Shown: piece by piece, positions 1 to 11,215 of the stretch | Layout of the letters: every line of letters starts with the position of its first letter | Position numbering within the stretch: position 1 is the stretch's first letter | From: Hesseltinella vesiculosa | Taxonomy: Eukaryota > Mucoromycota > Mucoromycetes > Mucorales > Cunninghamellaceae | Assembly (NCBI GenBank): GCA_002104935.1 | Contig: MCGT01000007.1 | Span: 496,001 to 560,000 of the forward strand | DNA length: 64,000 bases | Direction: 5' to 3' | Notes under the pieces: generated by a model | What the model saw: only the letters and a program-made list of their open reading frames with translations | Told to the model about the DNA's origin: nothing | Database searches by the model: none | Made by a program: the position numbers and the translations under genes

Positions 1-2999
1 GTTCTTGATAATAGCTACTCAAGGCAGTACTCGATCAGCAGCAAGTAAAGTACAAGGATCGATCGTCCAAGGATGGCAAGCTGGCTGAAATCCATGTAGT
101 GGATCCCATGGAGAATCGCTTGATCTTTACCAATCGGCCCGCGTATCCCAACTTGATCGACTTTACGCCCACCCCCATCACCCAAGTCTCTGGCGCACCT
201 GCCCCTGGTCATGCTCCCCTTGACGTTGGTCTCACCCCCAAATCATTTGCTATTTTAACTTCGGGTGGCGACTGCAGTGGTAAAAAAAAAAAAAAAAAAA
301 AAACCAAGAAACACTCTTATTTTTTTTAATCAGGTATGAATCCAGCTGTCAGGGCCGCTGTTCGTTATGGTATTGCCAAAGGTTGTAACGTGTACGGCAT
401 TTATGAAGGTTATCAAGGTATATCTTTTTTTTAATTTTTTTTTTTTTTGTTGGGGGTGTTGATTCATGCCTATTGTGAAAATGAAACGGCGACTTCTCTT
501 CCTCACCTGATTTATTTTTCTTGGTTAGGCCTGGTCGATGGCGGCAAATACATTCGAAAAATGGATTGGAAAAGTGTACGGGGATGGCTGTCCGTGGTAA
601 GGGATTCTCTTGACCGCCTTGTGACCCAATCTCACCTCTTTTTAAAAGGGAGGCACGTCCATTGGAACGGCAAGATGCATGGCTTTCAAGACACGTGAAG
701 GTCGCCTGAGTGCTGCTGAAAATCTGGTCAAACATGGCATCGATTCGCTGATTGTCTGCGGTGGTATGTAGCATCCGTCTCTTTCTTTCTTCCTCACCTT
801 CTTCTCTAGGTGACGGCAGCTTGACAGGTGCCGATGTGTTCCGATCGGAATGGGGTTCGTTGATCGCGGAATTGCTCTCGACGGACCGCATTACCGACCA
901 ACAGGCCAAGACCTTCTCCCATTTGACCATTGTGGGCATGGTGGGATCGATTGATAACGACATGGCTAGCACTGACATCACCATTGGGGCTGCCAGCTGC
1001 CTTCACCGGGTGTGTGAAATGGTGGACTCGATTGGAACCACCGCCTCGTCCCACTCGCGTGCTTTTGTGATCGAAGTCATGGGCCGCGACTGTGGTTGGG
1101 TGGCCATGATGGCTGCCATTGCAACAGGGGCCGACTTTGTGTTTATCCCCGAACAACCTCTTGCTGCGGGTGAATGGCAGGAAGCCATCTGCGACGTTGC
1201 TCACCGCCATCGTGAAATGGGCAAGCGCAAGACCGTCATCATTGTCGCCGAAGGCGCCTTGGACTCCTCCCTCAACCCAGTCAAATCCGAAGACATCAAG
1301 AATATCCTGACCGAGCGCCTTGGCCTCGATACACGCGTCACCATCCTGGGCCATATCCAGCGCGGCGGCACCCCATGTGCCTTTGACCGCATCCTGGCCA
1401 CCACCCAATCCGTGGCTGCTGTCGAAGCTGTCCTCCAATCCACCCCCGACATGCCGTCGCCCTTTATTGGCTACGTCAACAACAAGGTCACCTCCGGTCC
1501 CCTGATGGACGCTGTCGCCCTGACCCACCAAGTGGCCGATGCCATCCACAAAAAGGAATTCGACCGCGCCATGCAGCTGCGCGATCCTCAATTCCGACAA
1601 GACTTCACCATCTACAACGCTACCTCTGTCAAAGGCAACGATTCGCTCCTTCTGCCCTCCCACCGCCGCCTCCGGTAAAAAAAAAAAAAAAAAAAAGCAG
1701 CAGCAGCTGGCTCATCCTTTCCATGCTAGCTTTGGTATTGTGCATGTGGGTGCGCCAGCCGCCGGCATGAATGCAGCAACACGCACCGTGGTACGCTATG
1801 CCCTGAACCGTGGCCATGTACCCGTCGCCATCTCCAACGGCTTCGATGGTCTCCTCAAAGGCGCCCTGGAAGAAATGACTTGGATCGACGTGGATGGCTG
1901 GAGCAATCTAGGCGGCTCTCACCTGGGCACCAACCGCCATGTGCCCGGCAAACACATCGACATGGGCATGCTCGCCTATCAGATGCAGCGTTACGAATTA
2001 CAAGGCCTGGTGATCGTCGGCGGTTTCGAAGCCTACAGCAGCCTCCTTGCTCTGAGCCAGGCACGAGACAAGTACCCATCCCTGCGTGTCCCTCTCTGTG
2101 TGATCCCAGCCACCATCTCTAACAACGTGCCTGGCACAGATTATTCCCTCGGCTGCGATACCTCGCTCAATATGATTGTCAATGCCTGCGACGCCATCAC
2201 CCAGTCTGCTCGCTCGTCACGCCGCCGGGTCTTCGTCGTCGAAGTCCAAGGCGGTCGCTCAGGCTTCTTAGCTGTGCAGGCCGGCCTGGCTTCTGGCGCC
2301 AACACCGTGTACATTCCCGAAGAAGGCGTCACCCTCGACCGCATCCAGTCCGACGTCCATCACCTCATGGCCCTGTACCTGGACGATGACGCCGACCGCT
2401 CCGAAGGCCGCATTGTCCTCCGCAACGAAACCGCCAGCGACACCTACACCACCGACGTCATCAGCAACATCTTCAAGGAAGAAGGCCATGCCCTCTTTGA
2501 CTCCCGCACCGCCGTGCTTGGCCATGTGCAGCAAGGCGGCGCTCCCTCGCCGCTCGACCGTATCCGAGCCAACACCCTCGGCTTCCGTGCTGTGCAGTTT
2601 TTGGAAAAACAGTCCAAGGATGCCCTGAACCAATTTGCTGCCAAACATAACAATGCTACTGATGATGACCCGGTCCTACACACTTCCTCCATCCCAGTCC
2701 CCAACCGACCCATCGAACTATGCACCGCTCCCAGCTCTGCCGCCATCGTTGGCTTCTCTGGTTCTGGCGTTCGTTGTATTTCCGTGGACGAATTGATCCG
2801 CATCACCGATGTCAAGAACCGCAAGCCCAAGTCTGCCTGGTGGTATGTTCAACGTCCTTTTGTAAGTTTTTTTAACCGAAGCAACGAACCACTGACTCAC
2901 TTTTTTTTTTTGTCCTTGCAGGTGGACCTTCTTGCTGGTCGAGGTTTATTTACTCCCGAAGCCCAAGCTTTGCACTGTAAAGACACAACTCATTCGTAG
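1..2999 (+). CDS. ATP-dependent 6-phosphofructokinase, 5' end outside window or unresolved
   Basis: Phosphorylates fructose-6-phosphate in cytosolic glycolysis. The exons that join in frame are about 15-279, 334-417, 529-596, 649-763, 810-1674, 1730-2861 and 2922-2999. The N-terminal half carries the glycine-rich ATP site ([13 protein letters not shown]), GGDGSLTGA, the catalytic SIDND and GRDCGW. The C-terminal half restarts at [16 protein letters not shown], the degenerate regulatory repeat of the tandem eukaryotic enzyme. The 1675-1729 intron begins GTAAAA with a run of A. Its acceptor is fixed by frame: only the AG at 1728-1729 joins ...HRRLR to FGIVHVG. The last intron is 60 nt without a stop, so retaining it would be silent for frame. 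Stop codons in frame at 6-14 show that the true first exon or exons lie upstream. The family call is firm; the start is unknown. Confidence 0.93.
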
Positions 3000-4494
3000 A
3001 CGCCTCTTTCCCTTTGTAAATAAAAAAAAAAGAATGAATAGACCTTCAGAGGCTCGACACCGCTTTTTTCAGCTGACCAACACCAATTTAGATAAAACCA
3101 ATTGTCCTACATGCATGAACACAAGCACTTGCAGCCATGTCGTCAAAAGGGCAGCCAGAGCCCATTGACCATTCTCTTCTTTTTTTTTTTTTTTTGAATA
3201 CTCATCGGCTGGTTATCTGGCTGTAGGCAAACCGACCATCAAATGAGACTCGTCCAAGTGGGTCGGGTTTAGCTGGTCTTTTTTTTTTTTTTTTTGGTTT
3301 TTTAAAGTTTGGGCGAAATTAAATAGCAGTGCAACCATGGCTAACAGCGCGTCGTGAGTGCCAAGAAGCCTTTGCAGGAACAACATCCTCATACCCAGGT
3401 GGTTTGGGATGCACGTAAGATCATTGTGTAGCCAACGTGGGCGAGATAAGAAATGAATCTATCGGAAGCATGCTGACATGACACCGGCAGCCTCGCGCAT
3501 CTACCAAGCGCTCTGCTCAAGCTGCACGTCTCTTTTGTGCATCGCTCGTTCTTCAGTGCAAGATCGGAGAGGTCTGTGCTTTCAGTCATGGTCTTTTCTC
3601 ATCCATATTGCTCGAGTGCAACACTTTGGGCATGATGCGATTTATGGTTCCCGTGGGAGGAAATGCCATATTACTTTTTGAACCACCCAAAAAAAAAAAA
3701 AACAAGACCCGTTGGTAATGGTCGCCCAGCTAACTTTTGATCCGTTCTATGTTGGCACCTCCAACCAAAAGAAGAACCATCTTTCACCAAACCAATCAAC
3801 ACCATGATCTCCACCGATGAACCAACATCCTCTATGGACGAGCAATGACCTTAAGCACAGGCCCCTCTGTCCTCCCAACGTGGAAAAAATAGACTCAACC
3901 TCAGCCTTGGCCATCAAAGCCACGCCCAATTCTCCCCTGAAGGATTGCCTATCCATTTTCCCCCCAGCAACTTGGCAGCCTGTCACTAAAATTGTCGTCA
4001 TGCTATCACCATTCTGGCCGTGGCCAATGAAAGCCAAGGGCCAAAAGCGCACATTCGGATCAGGAGCAAAATAAATAACACCTATGAAAACTGCAGGAGA
4101 GGCGTCATGTACAAAAAAAGTAAAAAAAGAGAGACGAAACAATAGAACAAAAAAAAAAAAAAAAACGTGCCAAAAAGAGTCACCCGCTGATTCAAAGGGA
4201 AATCAAGTGCAGTTTTCGTTGCCCGTTTTGAATTTTAGGTTTCTTTCTTCCTTTTTCTCTTCCCCATCTCTCCTTGTTGGACATACTCTTTTTATTGTTT
4301 GCTATCGTTAAACGTTACCAATTACCATCCATTACTTTTTTATTTCATTCTACGTTTACCTAGCGTTTAATTATTCTTGCTATAAAGAATCAACAACCGG
4401 CTGAGCATTCTTTAGGGTAACCCTTGCTTAACAAACTTTTTCTTGACTCACCTTTTTTTTTTTTTTTTTTTGGTACATAATTCCTCCCTCAGTC
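3000..4494. other. Intergenic, about 1.5 kb, no supported gene
   Basis: An AATAAA-like signal lies near 3018, just after the phosphofructokinase stop. There are several T or A runs of 15-17. Overlapping open frames at 3747-4142 (minus, 131 codons) and 3817-4074 (plus, 85 codons) have no recognisable domain and no intron structure. Positions about 3711-3770 match the dispersed repeat at 61.4-61.7 kb. A T-run at 4452-4471 lies about 25 bp before the kelch gene start. Confidence 0.6.
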
Positions 4495-7017
4495 ATGCAA
4501 TCCATCTCGGGTATCATTACACAAGTACGATCTTCCAAAGGAGAGGTGCCGCCACCTTTGGTTGGACCTTCGATCACCGTAGCAGGCGACCAAATATTTG
4601 TGTTTGGTGGCCGCCTTGTGTCTAATCGTAAAATGACAAATCAACTCTATGTCATGGATGTCCACACCCAAACCTGGACCCGATATATTCCTTCACCCGA
4701 TTCCGACAAACCACCTTCGCCCCGCTACTTCCATTCGGCCAATGTCTACAAAAAAAATGCCTTGATTATCTTTGGCGGCATGGGCTACGCTCGCCCCAAC
4801 GACAACAACAAGGACGACGCCGATGGCCTCTCTGTGCTGGACGACCTGGTCATCCTCGATCTCGAAACCATGACCTGGCGACGCCCTACCATCCACCCTT
4901 CCCTGTTTGCTCCGCGCGCTCGCTACGCTCACCTGGCCGAGGTCACTGAGGACAAGCTCATCGTTATCGGTGGCCAAGACGGCAACAACTCCTACCTGCA
5001 AGAACTCAACATCCTCGATCTCAAATCCTGTGAATGGGTCCAGGTCAAGGACATCGAGAAACAGGTCGGCGGCTACCGCTCCATCGCCGTCTCCACCCCG
5101 CCCGGCACCCGCCTGCCTTCGGCCATCAAGGACAGCCTGGGCGACGACCCGTCCTGGTCACATCACGACGACAAACGGCCCTCCAGCGCCACCGTTCCCT
5201 CCCAATCGTCTTCGCACGATGAACCCAACCCTATTTATCTGTATACCAACTACAATTTCACCAACGTCAGCCGTGAACTGCAACTTGTCTTTTTACCGGC
5301 CGCTGGCAACAACCCCACCGTCGAGGACTGCTCCCAATACATGACAGGCTCGTCCATGCCGCCCGGTCTTCGCTTCCCCACCGGCCACACCCTTGGACAT
5401 CACCTCATCCTCGCCGGCACCTATCTGTCCCAGCCCAGTCAGTCTTACAGCATCTGGTCTCTCAACCTCGGCACCCTCACGTGGGGCAAAATCGAAACAG
5501 GCACCGTGCTGGCTTCGGGGTCTTGGAATCGAGGCGTCCTCCACGAACCCACCAACCGCTTCCTCGTCTTTGGCAACCAGCAGCGCAGCCTCCTTGGCGA
5601 CTATAATCACCGCCAAACCAACTTTGACCACATCGCCATGGTCGATCTCGAAGCCTTTGGTGTCTACCAGCTCCCCCGCATCACCTGCTCCACCCTTGCG
5701 CAAGAAATGGGCCTCAGCCTCCTCAACGAGCCTGCCGTCTCTGATTTCTACATCATTACCCGCGAAAACCAGTCTATCCCCATCAACTCCGCCGTCGTTG
5801 CCCAACGCTGGCCCTTTTTTGCCCAGCTCCTCGCCTCTGACGAAGACGACGAGAAGAAGAAAAAATCAGACCTCACTGTCCTTGACCCCGACAGCCACTC
5901 GCCCACCACCTCCCCCACCGCCGCCTCCCCTGTCGACCTTCCCACCTCCCCCCAGTCTGCTGCCGCTCCTGAACCCACCCTGCTCAAATCCCAAACCATG
6001 CTCTTTCCTTACCCTTACCCCGTCGTCATTGCTCTGCTCCAATTCATCTACACCGACAATCTGTTGACCGCCCAGCAATACCAGCCCCATATCCTCGCCC
6101 AGCTCCTTCTCCTTGCCGACATGTACGACTTGCCCCGCCTCCAAGAACTCGCCCGCCACGCCCTGCACCAAATGCTCAACATGTCCACTGCCCCTTTGAT
6201 CTTTGAAACCGCTGCCCTGTCTCATCAAACCAGCCTGCAGATCCGTGCCCTCAAGATGATGATCGCTGCCAAGAAAATGATCCAGCAGCAGCAGCAGATG
6301 CTTCAAACTGGGCCCCCTGCTGCCGCCCCTGGCCAACCCATCAACTCTCCTCCTTTGCAACAACCCACCGGTACCGCCACCCCACCCGACGCCCTCTCCC
6401 CCACCATCAGCCCCTCCCAATCCACCCTGGACACCTCCCAGAAGGCCATTGCCTCCCGGCGTCCTCACCAACCCCCCTTGCCATCCGTCACCCCCACCCC
6501 GCCTTCCTCCAACCTCTCCTCCCAATTCCTACATCTGCAACGCCAACTCTCTCTTGCCTCTACTCAGCTCTCCCCCTCTCAGCAAATCCAAATGCAGCAC
6601 CAGCAGCAGAACCAACAGCACCAGCGTCAAAACTCTGTTTCCGCCTCCTCTCCACCCTTCTCCGCCAAACGAACCCCCAGCTCTGCCTCTCCCCCCCAGC
6701 CAGCCGTCACCAGCCCTGGCCGTTATGATCGCTATGCCGCCAGCAATGCCCAGGATCCTTACAATGCTCTCGTCGGCACCCGCTCCTCTACCGCCATGTC
6801 CACCCAGCCTGCCTCCTTTGGCGCCCTCTCTTCTACTGCGGCCTCTTCACGCCTCCATGGCTCCGTCTCTTATATGTCCAAGTCCTCTTCCATGCCCACG
6901 CACGAGGCCCCCGGCATAAGCCCCCCCTCCACACCACGCCAACCAACCTTTGACGCCGATACCATCCAAAGAAAAAAGGAAAAAAAGAAAACCTTTTTTG
7001 GCGGCAAACTCTTTTAG
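4495..7017 (+). CDS. Kelch-repeat plus BTB domain protein
   Basis: Intronless, 840 codons. Residues about 15-420 contain kelch blades, each with a hydrophobic strand ending in GG (FVFGGRL, IIFGGMG, IVIGGQD). A BTB/POZ region follows at about 420-600, with the YIITRENQSIPINSAVVAQR and LLQFIYTDNL segments, interrupted by an acidic and Ser/Pro insert. The remaining 240 residues are Pro/Ser/Gln-rich low complexity and end in a basic tail. Kelch-BTB proteins are commonly substrate adaptors for cullin-3 ligases. In fission yeast a protein of this architecture (Ral2) acts in Ras signalling, so that is a candidate role, not shown here. The ATG at 4495 is the first in frame and follows a T-rich promoter stretch. 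Confidence 0.85.
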   Translation: MQSISGIITQVRSSKGEVPPPLVGPSITVAGDQIFVFGGRLVSNRKMTNQLYVMDVHTQTWTRYIPSPDSDKPPSPRYFHSANVYKKNALIIFGGMGYARPNDNNKDDADGLSVLDDLVILDLETMTWRRPTIHPSLFAPRARYAHLAEVTEDKLIVIGGQDGNNSYLQELNILDLKSCEWVQVKDIEKQVGGYRSIAVSTPPGTRLPSAIKDSLGDDPSWSHHDDKRPSSATVPSQSSSHDEPNPIYLYTNYNFTNVSRELQLVFLPAAGNNPTVEDCSQYMTGSSMPPGLRFPTGHTLGHHLILAGTYLSQPSQSYSIWSLNLGTLTWGKIETGTVLASGSWNRGVLHEPTNRFLVFGNQQRSLLGDYNHRQTNFDHIAMVDLEAFGVYQLPRITCSTLAQEMGLSLLNEPAVSDFYIITRENQSIPINSAVVAQRWPFFAQLLASDEDDEKKKKSDLTVLDPDSHSPTTSPTAASPVDLPTSPQSAAAPEPTLLKSQTMLFPYPYPVVIALLQFIYTDNLLTAQQYQPHILAQLLLLADMYDLPRLQELARHALHQMLNMSTAPLIFETAALSHQTSLQIRALKMMIAAKKMIQQQQQMLQTGPPAAAPGQPINSPPLQQPTGTATPPDALSPTISPSQSTLDTSQKAIASRRPHQPPLPSVTPTPPSSNLSSQFLHLQRQLSLASTQLSPSQQIQMQHQQQNQQHQRQNSVSASSPPFSAKRTPSSASPPQPAVTSPGRYDRYAASNAQDPYNALVGTRSSTAMSTQPASFGALSSTAASSRLHGSVSYMSKSSSMPTHEAPGISPPSTPRQPTFDADTIQRKKEKKKTFFGGKLF

Positions 7018-8013
7018 TCACTCTCTCATTTTTTTTAATCCATGTTCAAAATCCCATCAATACACTTTTTTTTACTCCCTTTCGTTACACTGTTCCATCT
7101 CCCTCTACACAGGAATGAAAAAAAAAAAAAAAATGACAACCAGATGAACTGGGCTGCAATTTTTAAAAGAAACCGCAGTCATCAAGAGTGCCATCGTGTT
7201 AACTTTGACTGTTGCATACCGAGTGCCTTGGAATTTTCTGATCCTGCATTTGGAAAGGGAGTGCAGTGCCATTTCCGACCGTGATTGGTTGGCTATCGAT
7301 GTATAGCACGGACAAAAAGAAGATAAAAAAATAATAAGAAGGAAAACCAAGAAAAATTGTGCAAAAAAAAAATATCAGTGTTAAGCATTCTGCAGTAGCC
7401 AACCAATCACAGCCCGCATCGCATTTTCTTATTTTGCGGACAAAGTCAAGTTTTGCATCGGCGGAGGTTGAACCTGGCTGTTTTCGCTGTACTGCCGATG
7501 GCGGCATCTTGATTGGCCAAAAATCAAAAGATGGCCTTGTCTTGAACGCATTGCTTTCAGATGCGTGCAGCGTAGGTGGCCTGCACTAGACGCTGGTATG
7601 AGACATGGCAATTATTGTATATGGTCCGTTGATAAGGCCTGTCGTTTGATACTTACCGTAGTTGTTCCCGCATAAACCTACACTTAAAACAAAAATTAAA
7701 CTGGATGAACCCAGACCCTTCGCGACAGCACCTTCCATCAACAATAACGACAATGCAGTTGCATTTCATGACGTTGTGAGAAAAAAAAAGCGTGCTCGAA
7801 AGCACAACACTGGAGGGGATAGCGCAGACCAAAGTACTACATCGCCATCTCTTTTTTTCTCCTCGCATGGCCAAGTAATCATCCACAACTGCGAAACTTC
7901 CTAACTGGAACGGCTACGTAAAAAAAAAAAAAAAAAAAAAAAATGCATGATGAGCACCGTCCCCATCACTGCTCTCCATCTCATTCCAGCTCGATGCCCA
8001 GATACAGGACCTT
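7018..8013. other. Intergenic, about 1 kb, with a perfect 15-bp inverted repeat
   Basis: No gene is supported. The 15-mer at 7281-7295 and its exact reverse complement at 7396-7410 contain CCAAT/ATTGG boxes. Several small open frames (7199-7507 minus, 7662-7904 plus) have no recognisable content. Confidence 0.55.
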
Positions 8014-8207
8014 CTCCTTTGACCATCTATTCTCGGCCACCCAAGCCGCCTTCCTAAAACAGCAACAACAAGCCAACTCAGTCGCCCACCCGCCAGAGAA
8101 AGTAATTTTTGATGCTGCCCATCTGCAATTTAGGCCCCCAATTTTCTGTCGAGCAGCAAGGGCACGACGTCTAAAAAACATTCACATCAAAAGTACCCTT
8201 TCCTGGT

Positions 8208-8614
8208 GTCGGCTTTTTTACTCCCCAACGTCCACGCTCCCACGGCTACCACCACGCTTATGGAAAATACCGCCAACCCCGTCGCCCTGGTTCATCGGTG
8301 GACAAGATCACGGACGACCTGCCCAAAAGGTATGTTGGGCCGGTGGACAGTCGAGGTGTCCCTGTGGTCATAGTTAGCACGAAAAGGAAAAAGGTGCGCC
8401 ACAACCCTTTTTCCTTAAAGAACAAGCCTTCCAACTCCGACCACTGACACCATTTTTGGACCTCTGTCCGCCCAACCTTTTTCTTTTTCTTTTCCTTCTT
8501 TTACCTCTTTGTGGTGGTCCACCGAACCACCAATATAAATATCCCATATCTTTTATCAAAATAAAGAAGTAACTTAGACTTATCTTTTTGCTCTGCCAAG
8601 AAAGTGACACTGGT
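8208..8614 (+). mobile_element. Arm-specific 407-bp insertion with a coding-like 3' end
   Basis: This stretch is present only in the left arm. It is bounded by CTGGT on both sides (8203-8207 and 8610-8614), consistent with a 5-bp target duplication. From 8208 an open frame without a start codon runs about 79 codons to a TGA at 8445-8447. Its composition is protein-like and basic, with a segment reading DKITDDLPKRYVGPVD. It is followed by AATAAA near 8561. It may be a captured 3' end of a gene; a deletion in the right arm is the alternative. No terminal inverted repeats or poly-A tail are obvious. Confidence 0.5.
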
Positions 8615-8661
8615 CCAAAAAAATAAAAAATAAAACAAAGCGAGAGTCGGCAAAAAAGATA

Positions 8662-8732
8662 TGCGCGATCGGGGAATCGAACCCCGGCCCTTCGCGTGGC
8701 AGGCGAAGATTATACCACTTAACCAACCGCGC
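8662..8732 (-). tRNA. tRNA-Gly (GCC anticodon), left arm
   Basis: 71 nt. Acceptor stem GCGCGGT pairs with ATCGCGC, with a discriminator A. The A-box is TGGTTAAGTGG and the B-box GGTTCGATTCC. The anticodon loop is CTGCCAC, with anticodon GCC. A run of T follows within about 10 nt on the transcribed strand (Pol III terminator). There is no intron. It lies near the outer end of the left arm and is identical in sequence to the tRNA at 31702-31772. Confidence 0.95.
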
Positions 8733-10547
8733 TTTCTTGTTGTGTAAGCCACCGAAACAGTCAAATTTCATAAAACGGCAATTCGGCGTTATGTATAGCC
8801 GAGTGCCGTGTTGAGCACAAATGCCCTCCTTTCCATGCAATTGCGCCTCTTTGCCGGCCATATTTTTCTCTGAATGCATCTTGCTATTGTAGTGTACAAG
8901 CAGAATTCGCTATTATAGCCAAAACGATCCAGTGTGGCCTGAAATACGGACGCCAAGCTGAATGGACGTCGACAGCGGTGTCGGGATTGCAAATACCAAA
9001 AAAGGATGACACGGGGAGCTGAGTACTAATCCACCGGACTGCCGGACTACTGCCGGATTGAGTAAAACAATAGGGGATTTTATTTTACAGCCTTTGGAGA
9101 AGCATTGGAATGAATCGACGCACAATAAATAGCAGCTGTGTGAATTTGCTGTTTTTTTTGATGACGGACGATACGGAATCCCCAGTGACAGCTCTTTTTA
9201 GTCGCACTGGCCATCTGAAGTCGGGTCAGGTTAGCAAGTAGAGTCAAAATAACAAATGAGTGGGCCTGTTTTCCAAAACAGGCTTCTTTAGCTTTGGTCA
9301 CTGGTTTTTTTTTGGTTGAGAGATTCCAAAAGCATGGTCCAAATTCTCTCCGTAGGCTAGTTTTGCACAACCGGCCCAATGGGTTTTCATTTTGGCTTTG
9401 ATTCCTAACCTGCCCTATTTACCTTTTCTGTCTTTTTGAATTTCCGCCGCTGGGCGGCTCGTGCCTATAGTTTTTTTAGTGCATGTTTGCTCAAGCCCTT
9501 GCTCATCCCCCCGCTGCCTGCGAGAGTTGAAGTGCTAATCATGGTCATCTCTTACCATTTTGCACTGGTCTGCAAAATTTGGAGCAGATTTATTTAGAGC
9601 AATTTCGCACTTTGATTTTTGACCATGTCGCCTGGGGGTCCTCTGGCAAAAATGACCGATTTTTCATTTTTTTTAGCTGGAGAGTCGGAAATGCCAAAAC
9701 GTAGTTGCGCAAAACTTGGCTGGGCAGTCTTCACCAATCGTCCTGATTTTTCCAGCTACATCATCATTCGTGTGTTTGCGCACTTGTGCACTATTACACT
9801 TTGAACCGATCACTCAAAAGTGCTGTGCAGCGTTGCTATTTTTTTTTTCGAAATGAAAAAGGATTGGCGATTGCCATATTCAGCATCCGCAGAGCAGCTT
9901 TTTTTTTTGGGCAGCACAGCAGCTCTTTCTTTTTTTTATCAGGCTTCTGTGGTTATTTTCTTTCTTTTCTTTACATCGTCATGCCTCGTCTTTTTCTCTT
10001 TACGCTAAATCACAAAGCACCCTCCATTACGTCTACCGCGTTTTATTTTTGAAACTTGTTCGTTGTTTAGGAATGTCTCTCAATAACAAAACGATACAAA
10101 GGTTTCAAGGTAGGCTTCTGATAAGTTTTTTTTTTTTTTTTTTACTCAACATCCAACTCTCCAAGAACCTATAATTATTATGCACTTTTTTAGGTAAGAA
10201 GCAGGCAGCCGTCGTGTTACGGAATGGCAGTGGCTTTAACAAGAGTCTAGCCATGTGTCTTTGTTACAGGTGGCACACTCGAAGCATCCAGTGCAATGTT
10301 ATGACTCTGCGCCGTCTTTTTTTTTTTTTTTGGCTAACATTTGCAAGATGGCGAGGGACTGAAACGCGTTTACTCTAGGGTAGTGGACTATCAATGCTAT
10401 AATGAATGCGCTAAGCACCAGCAGCTTTGGATTCTAGGTTAGCCCTGAATAGAAAAAAAAAGTGCGCGTCGCCTTGATTTTTTTTTTTGATGGCCAACAG
10501 TTGAAGATCCTGTATTTACTGAATCGTACCAGCAACACCAGTGACTA

Positions 10548-10789
10548 CGAACAATCACGCGGGCCACTTTTCCAACTCTGTGTTACAACTTGATCAAGGC
10601 CTCTCTTTTGCCAGTGGGTGCCAGCTACGAGAGAATTAAAAAATAGTAAGGAGGAATGGGTAGCTTTTTTTTACAGCAATCGTTGAACGCGACCATTGAA
10701 TAAACAGATATATTGAAAACATTCAGAATGGCGGGGGGGGGGAGCATGCTTGTGTTCACCAGTAACCGACCGTTGACCACTCTTCCTGG
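10548..10789. other. Short intergenic stretch inside the inverted-repeat spacer
   Basis: No gene is seen. It contains a run of ten G at about 10733-10742 and then enters the GC-rich tandem repeat. Confidence 0.5.
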
Positions 10790-11018
10790 TCACTGAGGGA
10801 CACAGTTGTGATCGAGAATGTCAATCCCGGGCCGGGACGGTGGGGACAAAAAGTCTCATCCCCCGATTGGTCCCCAGGCTGTCCCGTATGTGTCGCAACC
10901 TAGGGACACCCTAGTGACCGAGAATTCCAGTCCCGGGCCGGGACAGTGGGGACAAAAGTCTCATCCCCGGACTGGTCCCCAGGCTGTCCCGTATGTGTCC
11001 CTACCCAGGGATCCACTG
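10790..11018. repeat. GC-rich tandem repeat, about 106-bp period
   Basis: Two units (10810-10915 and 10916-about 11018) share GACCGAGAAT, TCCCGGGCCGGGAC, GTGGGGACAAAA, GTCTCATCCCC, TGGTCCCCAGGCTGTCCCG and TATGTGTC. A decayed fragment of a third unit precedes them from about 10790. Many GGGAC/GTCCC boxes face each other, so the strand could fold. It differs in base composition from its AT-rich surroundings and lies just upstream of the mitochondrial uS3 gene. An open frame across it (10818-11072) is a by-product of the repeat. Confidence 0.85.
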
Positions 11019-11215
11019 GGAATCCATTTAAACCTAATAATTTTCAAATGCCGAACGACAGCAATTTTGTGAAAGCGACTTGTGGAGACACACAGAAAGA
11101 AACAGTCCAAAAAGAGAACAGCGGCGGGATCTTAAATTTGTATTTTTTTTTTCCAAGGCTTGTCCCCTTTCTTGTTTATTTTTATTTTTTTCTTCTTGAA
11201 CAGTAACCTATAGCC

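Larger units (their letters stand above)
8014..10547. repeat. Left arm of a large inverted repeat (with tRNA-Gly)
   Basis: By eye, this stretch read in reverse complement matches 29789-32013 over almost its whole length. The outer edge begins near CTCCTTTGAC and the inner edge ends at AGCAACACCAGTGACTA. Matching includes the tRNA-Gly gene, the poly-A/T runs and non-coding sequence, and some 100 bp blocks are near identical. This arm has about 407 bp that the other lacks (8208-8614). Apparent open frames inside it (for example 9080-9379 minus) are mirrored in the other arm only because the DNA is shared. I see no transposase or reverse transcriptase. Confidence 0.85.

Noticed and set aside
806..1663. 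Long minus-strand frame (285 codons) opposite phosphofructokinase
   Set aside because: It is the antisense shadow of a clearly conserved plus-strand gene; composition is Gly/His/Val-rich as expected for shadows.
3747..4142. 131-codon minus-strand frame between phosphofructokinase and the kelch gene
   Set aside because: The opposite strand is equally open; no domain, no splice sites. It cannot be supported without transcript or homology data.
9080..9379. 99-codon frame with a 'homologue' at 31015-31329
   Set aside because: The match is explained by the DNA of the inverted repeat; both frames read through non-coding arm sequence and show no codon-position bias.
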